From positions 1 through 20,345 of the forward strand of contig CALCIA010000060.1 in assembly GCA_937907435.1 (NCBI GenBank): DNA of 20,345 bases, written 5' to 3'. Below the pieces are notes generated by a model. The model was not told where the DNA came from. It was given only the letters and a program-made list of their open reading frames with translations, and did no database searches. The first letter of the stretch is position 1; every line of letters starts with the position of its first letter. This DNA comes from an uncultured Actinomycetes bacterium. GTDB lineage: Bacteria > Actinomycetota > Thermoleophilia > Solirubrobacterales > 70-9. This document shows positions 12,240-18,948 of this stretch, piece after piece. A program made the translations under genes and the position numbers.

Positions 12240-15200
12240 CTACCCCCGCCGGCCGAAGCTGTGGCCGCTGGGGGCGACGGCGCGGAGCTCGGCGACGGCG
12301 TGCTCGCGCAGTTGGCGGGTGCGGCGGCGGGGCGAAGGATCGCGGCCGGCGCCGAGCGGCGGTTCGCGTCGGGACGGGCGGGCGGGGGAGGGGACCTTCT
12401 CGGTCCGCTCCAGGGCGGCGACGTGGGTCACCACCACGTTGATCGTCCCCTCGCGGCGCTCCAGCTTGCCCTTCGCGCGCACGAGCGGCGCGGCGCGGAC
12501 CAAGGGGCGGTGGCGGTCGTAGACCGGCGGCGGCACGATCAGGTTGACCGTGCCGCGCTCGTCCTCGAGCAGCATGAAGACGATGCCGTTGGCGGTCTCC
12601 GGGCGCTGGCGGGCGACCACCATCCCGGCGACCTCGACGACGGCGCCGTCGCGGGTCCTCTGCAGGTCCGAGGAGCGGAGGATCTTCGGGTCGAGGCCCG
12701 GCCGTAGCATCGCCAGCGGGTGGCGTCCCAGGGTGAGGCCGGTCGACCGGTAGTCGGCGATCAGCCTGCCCCACTCGCCGAGCGGCTCCAGCTCGGGCGG
12801 CTCCGGCGGCTCGATCGGCAGCGCCAGCTGGGTCGCCCCGCCGCGCGTCCGTCCCGACCCGGTCACGCCGACCCGCCAGAGGGCGCCGCGCCGCTCTCCG
12901 TCGCCGTCGGCCGGGATGCCGTCGAGCGCCCCCGCCCAGGCCAGCTTTTCGAGGCTCGGCAGGCCCGCCCCCGAGCGCGAGGCCAGTTCGGCGATCCCCC
13001 GGTAGGGCCCGCCGCGCTCGCGCTCGGCCGCGAGCGCCTCCATCTCCTCCTTGCGCACCCCCTTCACATAACCGAGGCCGATTCGCACCTGGAGGCCGCC
13101 GCGCAGCTCCGGGTCCTGGCGCGGAGACTCGACGTGGCAGAGCGCGCGGCTGCGGTTCGCGTCCGGCGGCGCCACGCGGATGCCGCGCCGTTGGGCCTCG
13201 TGGACCAGCGAGTCGGGCGGGTAGAAGCCCATCGGCTGCTCGTTCAGCAGCGAGCAGAGGAACTCGGGACCGCGGTGCACCCGCAGCCAGGCCGACTGGT
13301 AGGCGAGCAGCCCGAACGCCGCCGAGTGCGCCTTCGGGAAGCCGAAGCCGGAGAAGCCCTGGATCTGCTGCCAGACCCGCTCGGCGATCTCCGGCGCGAC
13401 CCCGCGGGCTTCGGCGCCTCGGGCGAAGCGCCGGTGGTGCTCCTCGATCGCCTGCAGCGAGCGCTTCTTGCTCATCGCCCGCCGCAGCCCCTCGGCCTCC
13501 GAGGCGGAGAACCCCGACAGCGCCATCGCCACCTCGATCACCTGCTCCTGGTAGACGATCGTCCCCAGCGTCTCCGCCAGCACCGGGCGCAGCAGCTGGT
13601 GTTCGTAGGGGACCTCGAAGGTCGGGTCCTCGCGCAGCCGCTTGCGCCGCTCTATATACGGGTGGATCGCGCCGCCCTGGATCGGCCCCGGCCTCACCAG
13701 CGCCACCTGCACGGTGAGGTCGTCGAGGTTCCGCGGCTGGGTGCGCGGCAGCATCTGCATCTGGGCGCGGCTCTCGATCTGGAAGACGCCGGTGGTGTCG
13801 GCGGCGCGGATCGATTCGTAGGTCGGCTCGTCGTCGAGCGGGATGCGCGAGAGGTCGAGCTGCTCGCCGCGGCTGCGGCCCAGCTCCTCGACCGTGCGCT
13901 CGACCGCCGAGAGCATCCCGAGCCCGAGCAGGTCGATCTTCAGGAACCCCGCGTCGCCGCAGGAGTCCTTGTCCCACTGGACGATCTGGCGTCCCACCAT
14001 CGCCGCGGGGACGACCGGGCAGACGTCGATCAGCGGCCGGGTCGAGATCACCATCCCGCCGGGGTGCTGGGACGGGTTGCGGGGGAGGCCCATGATCTCC
14101 TGCGCCAGCTCCAGCAGCATGCGCCAGCGCGGCTCGGCGGCGCGCCGCTCGCCCAGCGCCGCGACCAGGTCGCGCTCGATCTCGGCCGCGGCCTCGTGGA
14201 AGCCGACCGTCTTCGCCACCCTGTCGATCTCCGCCGGCGGCAGCCCGAGCACCTTGCCGAGGTCGCGCACCGCCCCCTTCGGCCGGTAGGTCGGGAAGGC
14301 GGCGACCAGCGCCGAGTGCTCGTGGCCGTAGCGCTCGTGGACGCGGGGGATCAGCACCTCGCGGATGTCGCGGGGGAAGTCGAGGTCGATGTCGGGCATC
14401 GAGGCGGTTTCCTCGTTCAGGAAGCGGCCGGAGAAGAGCTCGGCCTTGACCGGGTCGACGTGGGAGAGGCCGGTGAGATAACAGACGATCGAGCTGACGC
14501 TGGAGCCGCGCCCGCGGCCGGGCGGGAGGACGGAGCGGGCCGAGTCGGGACCGCGCACCTCGAGCGCCACCTCGCGGGCGAGCTCCAGCATGTCGCGGTG
14601 CAGGAGGAAGAAGCCGGAGAGGCCGAGGCCGCGGATCGTCGCCAGCTCCTGGGCGAGGCGCGTCTCGGCCTCGGCGCGGCGCGGGTCCCCGGCATAGCGC
14701 TCGGCGAGCATGTGGGCGCAGACGCGGGCGAGCTCCCCGTCGGCGCTCTCGTCCTCGGAGCCGGGGTAGCGGTAGCCGAGGTCCTCGGTGAGGTCGAAGG
14801 TGAGGCGCTCGGCGAGGCGGACGGTCTCGGCGACCGCGCCGGGGTGCTCGGCGAAGCGGGCGGCCATCGCGGCGGGCGCGGCAAGCGCCGAGGTCGAGTT
14901 GCCGCGCCGGCGGGGCTCCGAGGACTCAAGCGTCTCACCCAGCCCGATCGCGACCAGCGCGTCCTGGAGGTGGGAGCGCGAGCGGGCGTGCGCGTGGACG
15001 TTGCCGGTGGCGACGGTGGGGACGCCGAGCCGCTCGGCGAGGAGCGCGAGCCAGCGGTTGCGCGCCCGGTCGCGGCGCCAGTAGGGACGCTGGAGCTCGA
15101 CCCGGAAGCGGTCCGGGCCGAAGGCGGCGAGGAGCCTGCGCCCGAGCCGCTCGCCCGTCGCCGTGTCCCCGCGCTCGAAGCCCCCGGCCAGCGCCCCGTC

Positions 15201-15662
15201 CCGCGCGCATCCCGACAGGCACACGAGCCCGTCGGCGTGCCGCTCGACTTCCTCCAGCGTCGTCCAGGCGGGTTCCGCCGTGCGCGCCGTGTTGTCCCGC
15301 GTCCCCGAGTGCGACGCCGTGAGCAGCCGGCAAAGGTTCCGATACCCGGCGTCGTCCTCCACCAGCAGGGTCACATGTTGATGGGCCGAAAACCTGCCCA
15401 TATGTCCGGTTTTCGGCCCATCGGCGGCGGGGTGCGACGGAAGGCGCACGGTCAGCTCGGCGCCGGTGATCGGGCGGAGGCCGAGGCCCTTGGCGCAGTG
15501 GGCGAACTCCATCGAGCCCCAGAGGCCGTCGTGGTCGGTCAGCGCCAGCGCCGTGTAGCCGAGGGCCGCCGCGGCGCCCGCCAGCTCCAGCGGCGTCGAG
15601 GCGCCGTCGAGGAAGGAGAACGCCGAGTGGGCGTGCAGCTCGATGTAGGGGGGCGTGGCCAT
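12240..15662 (-). CDS. dnaE2: Error-prone DNA polymerase III alpha subunit DnaE2
   Basis: A C-family polymerase of 1,140 residues used for SOS translesion synthesis together with ImuB. The N-terminal PHP domain starts YIELHAHSAFSFLDGAS, with ALTDHDGLWG following. The catalytic palm carries PDIDLDFPRDI (about 421-431) and a third acidic strand near VCPVVP..MVGRQIVQWDKD. The DnaE2-type FGFPKAHSAAFGLLAYQSAWL helix-hairpin-helix region and the C-terminal OB fold (AGMVVARQRPETANGIVFMLLED) are present. It ends in a basic Arg/Ser/Pro-rich tail. The gene is longer than common family members partly because of a palindromic repeat encoding about residues 73-96 inside the PHP domain, in frame. Its ATG is 7 nt after the DUF6504 stop, with GAGGCGAGG as ribosome site. 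It is in one operon with imuB behind a LexA box. Confidence 0.96.
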   Translation of the reverse strand: MATPPYIELHAHSAFSFLDGASTPLELAGAAAALGYTALALTDHDGLWGSMEFAHCAKGLGLRPITGAELTVRLPSHPAADGPKTGHMGRFSAHQHVTLLVEDDAGYRNLCRLLTASHSGTRDNTARTAEPAWTTLEEVERHADGLVCLSGCARDGALAGGFERGDTATGERLGRRLLAAFGPDRFRVELQRPYWRRDRARNRWLALLAERLGVPTVATGNVHAHARSRSHLQDALVAIGLGETLESSEPRRRGNSTSALAAPAAMAARFAEHPGAVAETVRLAERLTFDLTEDLGYRYPGSEDESADGELARVCAHMLAERYAGDPRRAEAETRLAQELATIRGLGLSGFFLLHRDMLELAREVALEVRGPDSARSVLPPGRGRGSSVSSIVCYLTGLSHVDPVKAELFSGRFLNEETASMPDIDLDFPRDIREVLIPRVHERYGHEHSALVAAFPTYRPKGAVRDLGKVLGLPPAEIDRVAKTVGFHEAAAEIERDLVAALGERRAAEPRWRMLLELAQEIMGLPRNPSQHPGGMVISTRPLIDVCPVVPAAMVGRQIVQWDKDSCGDAGFLKIDLLGLGMLSAVERTVEELGRSRGEQLDLSRIPLDDEPTYESIRAADTTGVFQIESRAQMQMLPRTQPRNLDDLTVQVALVRPGPIQGGAIHPYIERRKRLREDPTFEVPYEHQLLRPVLAETLGTIVYQEQVIEVAMALSGFSASEAEGLRRAMSKKRSLQAIEEHHRRFARGAEARGVAPEIAERVWQQIQGFSGFGFPKAHSAAFGLLAYQSAWLRVHRGPEFLCSLLNEQPMGFYPPDSLVHEAQRRGIRVAPPDANRSRALCHVESPRQDPELRGGLQVRIGLGYVKGVRKEEMEALAAERERGGPYRGIAELASRSGAGLPSLEKLAWAGALDGIPADGDGERRGALWRVGVTGSGRTRGGATQLALPIEPPEPPELEPLGEWGRLIADYRSTGLTLGRHPLAMLRPGLDPKILRSSDLQRTRDGAVVEVAGMVVARQRPETANGIVFMLLEDERGTVNLIVPPPVYDRHRPLVRAAPLVRAKGKLERREGTINVVVTHVAALERTEKVPSPARPSRREPPLGAGRDPSPRRRTRQLREHAVAELRAVAPSGHSFGRRG
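15375..15444. repeat. Palindromic element in frame inside dnaE2 (family A)
   Basis: The hairpin at 15380-15422 has perfect 15-nt arms identical to those at 4268-4310, around a 13-nt loop with CATATG. Flanking similarity to the 4263-4343 copy covers both sides. In dnaE2 it encodes about residues 73-96 (including DGPKTGHMGRFSAHQH), between GAELTV and HVTLLVEDDAGY, segments that are nearly contiguous in ordinary DnaE2 proteins. The frame is kept. Confidence 0.85.
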
Positions 15663-15669
15663 CCTCGCC

Positions 15670-15915
15670 TCAGGCCCGCTGCCGGTACCAGCGCCCGCCG
15701 CCGGGATCGCGGAAGACGGTGAGGGCGCGGCCGTCGGCCATTGCCAGCTCGAAGTAGTGGCGGCGCAGCGGGCGCGGCGTCCACCAGCGGTCTTCTACCA
15801 GCCACTCCTCGCGCACCGCCTCGACCGCCACAGAGGCCACCGCCCGCGGGGCGCCCGCGGAATCGGCGTCGACCGCGACTCGCCGGGGCTCGTTGAGTCT
15901 GCGCGGCCCGACCAT
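15670..15915 (-). CDS. DUF6504-like small protein of the ImuB-DnaE2 operon
   Basis: An 81-residue protein: VGPRRLNEPRRVAV, then VASVAVEAVREEWLVEDRWWTPRPLRRHYFELAM and LTVFRDPGGGRWYRQRA. The EWLVEDRWW..RPLRR.YFEL..ADGR core is the pattern I associate with DUF6504 proteins, which lie between Y-family polymerase-like genes and dnaE2 in actinobacteria; it also resembles the C-terminal tail domain of longer ImuB proteins. No enzyme motif is seen. It may act as a detached ImuB tail that contacts DnaE2 or the clamp (inference). The ATG at 15915 is preceded directly by an in-frame GTG at 15918. A GGAGGGGGAG stretch lies further upstream. The stop is 7 nt before dnaE2. Confidence 0.8.
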   Translation of the reverse strand: MVGPRRLNEPRRVAVDADSAGAPRAVASVAVEAVREEWLVEDRWWTPRPLRRHYFELAMADGRALTVFRDPGGGRWYRQRA

Positions 15916-15964
15916 CACGGCGCCCCCGCCCCCACCGCTCCCCCTCCGTGTTCCCGCGCTCCCA

Positions 15965-17065
15965 TCACAGCTCCGGGAACGGCGTCAGGAGGTCGCGACG
16001 CTCGGGCACGCGGGACATCGAGTCGACGGGGAGGACGCGGAGCAGGGCGTCGGCGCCCTGGGCGGCGCGGACCTCGCGCACCGCCTCGCCGAGCCGACGC
16101 CGGCGCGGCTCGGCGCCGCCGACCTCCATCACCAACTGGTCGGCGGCGGGCGGGCCGAAGCCGAGCGCCCGCAGCCGCAGCGCTTCCGCCGGCCCGGGCA
16201 GGCCCTCCAGCCGCGGCACCAGGAGGCGCCGCAGGGACGACGCCGCGGCGGTGGGACGGCCGAGCCCCTGGTCGGCGCTCCAGCTGCCGCCGCCGCAGAG
16301 CCGCGCCCCGAGCCGCACGCCGAGCAGCGTCCGCCCCTTCCGCGCCGGCGCCGCCAAGAGGCGGTCGATCAGCAGGTGGAGCGCCCGGTCGAGCTGGCTC
16401 CCCGCCACCCCTTCGGGCAGCTCGATCTCGCAGACCAGCTCCTCGTGCGGCACGCGCGGGCGCAGCGGCTCCTCTTCGCCGCGGGCGATCCGCAGGGCGC
16501 GCAGGCCGAGCGGCCCGAAGCGGTCGGCGACCTGGTCGAGGGTGAGGCGACGCAGCTCCCCGAGCGTCCCGATCCCCAGCCGCTCCAGCGAGGCGACCAG
16601 CTCCTCGGCCGCCCGCGGCTCCCCCAGCCGGTCGACCAGCACCGCCGTCGGCAGCGGCCCGAGGAAGTGCCCGAGCCGCGCCGCCGTCACCATCATCTCG
16701 CCGCGCTCCGCGGCGGCCCGCGCCGCGGTCCGGGTGGGCGCCACCCCGATCAGCACCGGCGCCCCGACGGCGGCCCGCGCCGCCGCCGTCACCCCGTCGA
16801 CGTCGCCGCCGTAGAGCCCGCGCAGCCCGCCGACCGCGAAGAAGACCTCCCCGGCCCGCTCCGTCTCGACCCCCGCGCCGATCCCCTCCAGCGCCCGCGC
16901 CACCGCCTCGGTCAGCTCCGCCGCCGCGACCGGATCGTCCACCCGATCGACCGCCGGCCCGATCCCCGGATCGTCAAGAAGTCCGCGCCCGGGCCGAAGC
17001 CCCCCGGAATGGCCCGGGCGCAGGGGAGCCGCCAGGCGATGGTCGATTACGCAGGCGGTCTCCAT
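15965..17065 (-). CDS. imuB: ImuB-like Y-family polymerase homologue (N-terminally short)
   Basis: A 366-residue Y-family-related protein, the adaptor of the SOS mutasome that recruits DnaE2 to damaged DNA. Recognisable parts: VARALEGIGAGVETERAGEVFFAVGG (palm remnant), VLIGVAPTRTAARAAAERG, LERLGIGTLGELRRL followed by ADRFGPLGLRALRIARGEEEPLRP (helix-hairpin-helix thumb), the little-finger domain with RKGRTLLGVRLGARLCGGGSW, and the ending RVPERRDLLTPFPEL. The first 60 residues are short and poor in family motifs, the polymerase acidic motifs are not visible, and a GC palindrome occupies residues 15-28. ImuB proteins are catalytically dead in general, so this need not inactivate it. The ATG is fixed by a LexA box and a TATGTT hexamer 5 nt upstream. 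No RecA-like imuA' neighbours it. Confidence 0.85.
   Translation of the reverse strand: METACVIDHRLAAPLRPGHSGGLRPGRGLLDDPGIGPAVDRVDDPVAAAELTEAVARALEGIGAGVETERAGEVFFAVGGLRGLYGGDVDGVTAAARAAVGAPVLIGVAPTRTAARAAAERGEMMVTAARLGHFLGPLPTAVLVDRLGEPRAAEELVASLERLGIGTLGELRRLTLDQVADRFGPLGLRALRIARGEEEPLRPRVPHEELVCEIELPEGVAGSQLDRALHLLIDRLLAAPARKGRTLLGVRLGARLCGGGSWSADQGLGRPTAAASSLRRLLVPRLEGLPGPAEALRLRALGFGPPAADQLVMEVGGAEPRRRRLGEAVREVRAAQGADALLRVLPVDSMSRVPERRDLLTPFPEL
16985..17021. repeat. GC palindrome within the imuB-like N-terminus
   Basis: Perfect 11-nt arms, GCGCCCGGGCC (16985-16995) and GGCCCGGGCGC (17011-17021), flank a 15-nt loop. It encodes about residues 15-28 (LRPGHSGGLRPGRG), a segment unlike the usual ImuB N-terminus. 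It has no sequence likeness to the TAT-centred elements. Confidence 0.6.
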
Positions 17066-17068
17066 GAC

Positions 17069-17082
17069 CGAACATACGTTCG
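17069..17082 (-). promoter_or_regulatory. LexA (SOS) box and imuB operon promoter
   Basis: CGAAC-ATAC-GTTCG is an exact match to the Gram-positive/actinobacterial LexA site CGAACNNNNGTTCG. On the minus strand it overlaps a TATGTT -10-like hexamer (17071-17076) 5 nt before the imuB ATG, so bound LexA would block transcription of imuB, the DUF6504 gene and dnaE2 until DNA damage. Confidence 0.88.
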
Positions 17083-17117
17083 CACCAGACCTACGAAGGA
17101 TCTACAGACAAACAGCC

Positions 17118-17957
17118 TCAGCCGTGCGAGTCCGCGAGCGCTTCGCTCAGCTCCCACAACCGCCGGCGGGCGTCGGGGTCGTAGGCCTGGTCTTCGGCGC
17201 GGGCTTCGGTCTCGCGGTCGAAGAAGCGGCCGGTGACGTCGTCGAGGGTGGGGTCGAGGGCGAGGCGGACGGTGGCGTCGACGCCGCGGTCGAGGGCGTC
17301 GACCGAGGTGCCGCGCTCCGCGAGGACGATCTTGGTCGGCATGAAGGTGGCGGGGTGGAGGGAGTTGACGGTGACGCCGGCGTCGGTGGGGAGGCGGTAG
17401 GCCAGCTCGTTGGCGAAGGAGATCTGGGCGAGCTTCGACTGGGCGTAGGCGCGGCGGCCTTCGTAGAGGGAGCGTTCGAGCTGGGGGTCGTCGAAGTCGA
17501 GGGACGCCTGGCCGAGGGAGGCGACCATGACGATGCGCGACGGCGCCGAGCGTTCGAGGAGGGGGAGGAGGCGGGTGGTGAGGACGAAGCTCGCCAGGTA
17601 GTTGACCGCGAAGCGCAGCTCGAGGCCGTCGGCGCTCTCCTCGCGGTCCGGCGAGTCGGGCAGGCCCGCGCCGATGCCGGCGTTGTTGATCAGGACGTGG
17701 AGCGCGGGGAGCGCGGCGATCTCGTCGGCGAGGGCGCCCACCTCGGCCAGCGAGGCGAAGTCGGCGCGGTGGGTGTGGACCTCCTCGTTGCCGGTCGCGG
17801 CGACGATCTCCCGCGCTACGGCGGCGAGCTTGTCGGCGCTGCGGCCGTGGACGTGGACGGTCGCGCCCAACTCGGCAAGGCGCTCGGCGATCGCGCGACC
17901 GAGCCCGTCGGTCGCCCCGGTGACCAGCGCCACGGTGTCCTGCGGCGCGCGGCTCAT
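17118..17957 (-). CDS. Short-chain dehydrogenase/reductase
   Basis: A 279-residue SDR of the retinol-dehydrogenase-like group. The nucleotide-binding TGATDGLGRAIA (13-24), NNAG (91-94), catalytic Asn119, Ser147 in VASLGQ, Tyr171 and Lys175 in YAQSK are all in place. HGRS after the second strand suggests a preference for NADP(H). The C-terminus (RRLWELSEALADSHG) matches the WELSE ending common in this subgroup. The ATG overlaps the stop of the upstream quinone oxidoreductase gene (ATGA), so the two reductases are translated as a coupled pair. The substrate is unknown. It ends about 35 nt from the imuB LexA box but is transcribed toward that operon, so some read-through is possible. Confidence 0.92.
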   Translation of the reverse strand: MSRAPQDTVALVTGATDGLGRAIAERLAELGATVHVHGRSADKLAAVAREIVAATGNEEVHTHRADFASLAEVGALADEIAALPALHVLINNAGIGAGLPDSPDREESADGLELRFAVNYLASFVLTTRLLPLLERSAPSRIVMVASLGQASLDFDDPQLERSLYEGRRAYAQSKLAQISFANELAYRLPTDAGVTVNSLHPATFMPTKIVLAERGTSVDALDRGVDATVRLALDPTLDDVTGRFFDRETEARAEDQAYDPDARRRLWELSEALADSHG

Positions 17958-18892
17958 GGCACCCTCAGGACGATCTTGCCCGCCCCGTGGCTCGCTTCGG
18001 CGTGGCGGTGCGCGTCGGCCGCGCGCTCCAGGTCGAAGACCTCGTCGACCTCGACCTGCAGCCTGCCCCGCTCGATCAGGTCGCACAGTCCGGCCAGGCC
18101 GACCGGGTCGGGCTCGACCAGGATCCCGGTCGAGCGCTGCTTGCGCCGCGCCGCCAGCTCGTGCAGCTTCGGGTCGGCGCCGCTCGGCACCGAGACCAGT
18201 GTGCCGCCCGGTCGCAGCACCCCCAGCGAGCGCTCGCCATAGCGGCCGGTGAAGTCGACGATCGAGTCGAGGTCGCCACAGCGGCGGTCGAAGTCGTCGT
18301 CGCGATAGTCGAGGACCTGCGCCGCCCCGAGCCCTTCGAGGAAGTCGGCCTGCTCGCGGCGCGCCGTCGCGATCACGTTCGCCCCGCGCGCCGCGGCGAT
18401 CTGCACGGCAAGGTGGCCGACCCCGCCCGCGCCGCCGTGGATCAGCACGTCGTCGCCCTCCTGCACGCGGCTCGTGTCGACGACGATCTGCCAGGCGGTC
18501 AGCCCGGCCAGTGGCAGCGCCCCCGCCTCCTCGGTCGACAGCGCGTGCGGCTTGTGCTCGAAGTGGCGCGAGGGCGCGGTCACGTACTCGGCGTAGGCGC
18601 CGGCTTCGCGCGGGAACCACGGCATGCCGAAGACTTCGTCGCCGACCGCGAAGCGGGTGACGCCCCCGCCCACCGCGGTCACCTCGCCGCAGACGTCCCA
18701 GCCGACCGTGAACGGCGGCTCGCCGAGCACCCCGGCCATCCCGCGGCCGGCGCGCGTCTTGAAGTCGACCGGGTTCACCCCGGCGGCCTGGACGCGGACC
18801 TGGACCTCGGTCGGGATCGGCTCCGGCGCCGCCACCTCCTCGAGCAGCAGCACCTCCGGCCCTCCGAGCTCACGCTGGACGATCGCCTTCAC
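17954..18892 (-). CDS. Zinc-independent NADP-dependent quinone oxidoreductase (MDR superfamily)
   Basis: A 312-residue medium-chain reductase. The GroES-like N-terminus runs MKAIVQRELGGPEVLLLEEV, with AAGVNPVDFKTRAGRG and GWDVCGEVTAVGGGV; zinc ligands of alcohol dehydrogenases are absent. The Rossmann fold has VLIHGGAGGVGHLAVQIA (the GAGGVG loop) and NVIATARRE, and the end is HGAGKIVLRV. Such enzymes reduce quinones or other enones with NADPH. The GTG at 18892 is chosen because the family N-terminus starts there and TAAGAT lies 7 nt upstream; a longer in-frame extension would cross into the divergent MFS gene. It leads a two-gene operon with the SDR. Confidence 0.92.
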   Translation of the reverse strand: MKAIVQRELGGPEVLLLEEVAAPEPIPTEVQVRVQAAGVNPVDFKTRAGRGMAGVLGEPPFTVGWDVCGEVTAVGGGVTRFAVGDEVFGMPWFPREAGAYAEYVTAPSRHFEHKPHALSTEEAGALPLAGLTAWQIVVDTSRVQEGDDVLIHGGAGGVGHLAVQIAAARGANVIATARREQADFLEGLGAAQVLDYRDDDFDRRCGDLDSIVDFTGRYGERSLGVLRPGGTLVSVPSGADPKLHELAARRKQRSTGILVEPDPVGLAGLCDLIERGRLQVEVDEVFDLERAADAHRHAEASHGAGKIVLRVP

Positions 18893-18899
18893 CAGGCCG

Positions 18900-18905
18900 A
18901 TCTTA
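18900..18905 (-). promoter_or_regulatory. -10-like hexamer for the quinone oxidoreductase operon
   Basis: TAAGAT on the minus strand ends 7 nt before the GTG at 18892. It is one of the best matches to TANNNT in the window. Confidence 0.55.
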
Positions 18906-18934
18906 GGGGCCTCCAGGCGGCGCGTCCCGTCCGC

Positions 18935-18940
18935 TACGTT
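18935..18940 (+). promoter_or_regulatory. -10-like hexamer for the MFS exporter gene
   Basis: TACGTT lies 8 nt upstream of the TTG at 18949. With the divergent TAAGAT it forms back-to-back promoters in a 56-nt gap, so one regulator could control both units. Confidence 0.45.
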
Positions 18941-18948
18941 CGCTCGGC

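Noticed and set aside
4263..15444. CRISPR repeats
   Set aside because: The palindromic elements are single, widely separated and not spaced by uniform spacers; no cas genes are present.
12720..15722. 1,000-residue open frame opposite dnaE2
   Set aside because: It is the antisense shadow of dnaE2 caused by GC3 bias; its translation has no family motif while the minus strand encodes a complete polymerase.
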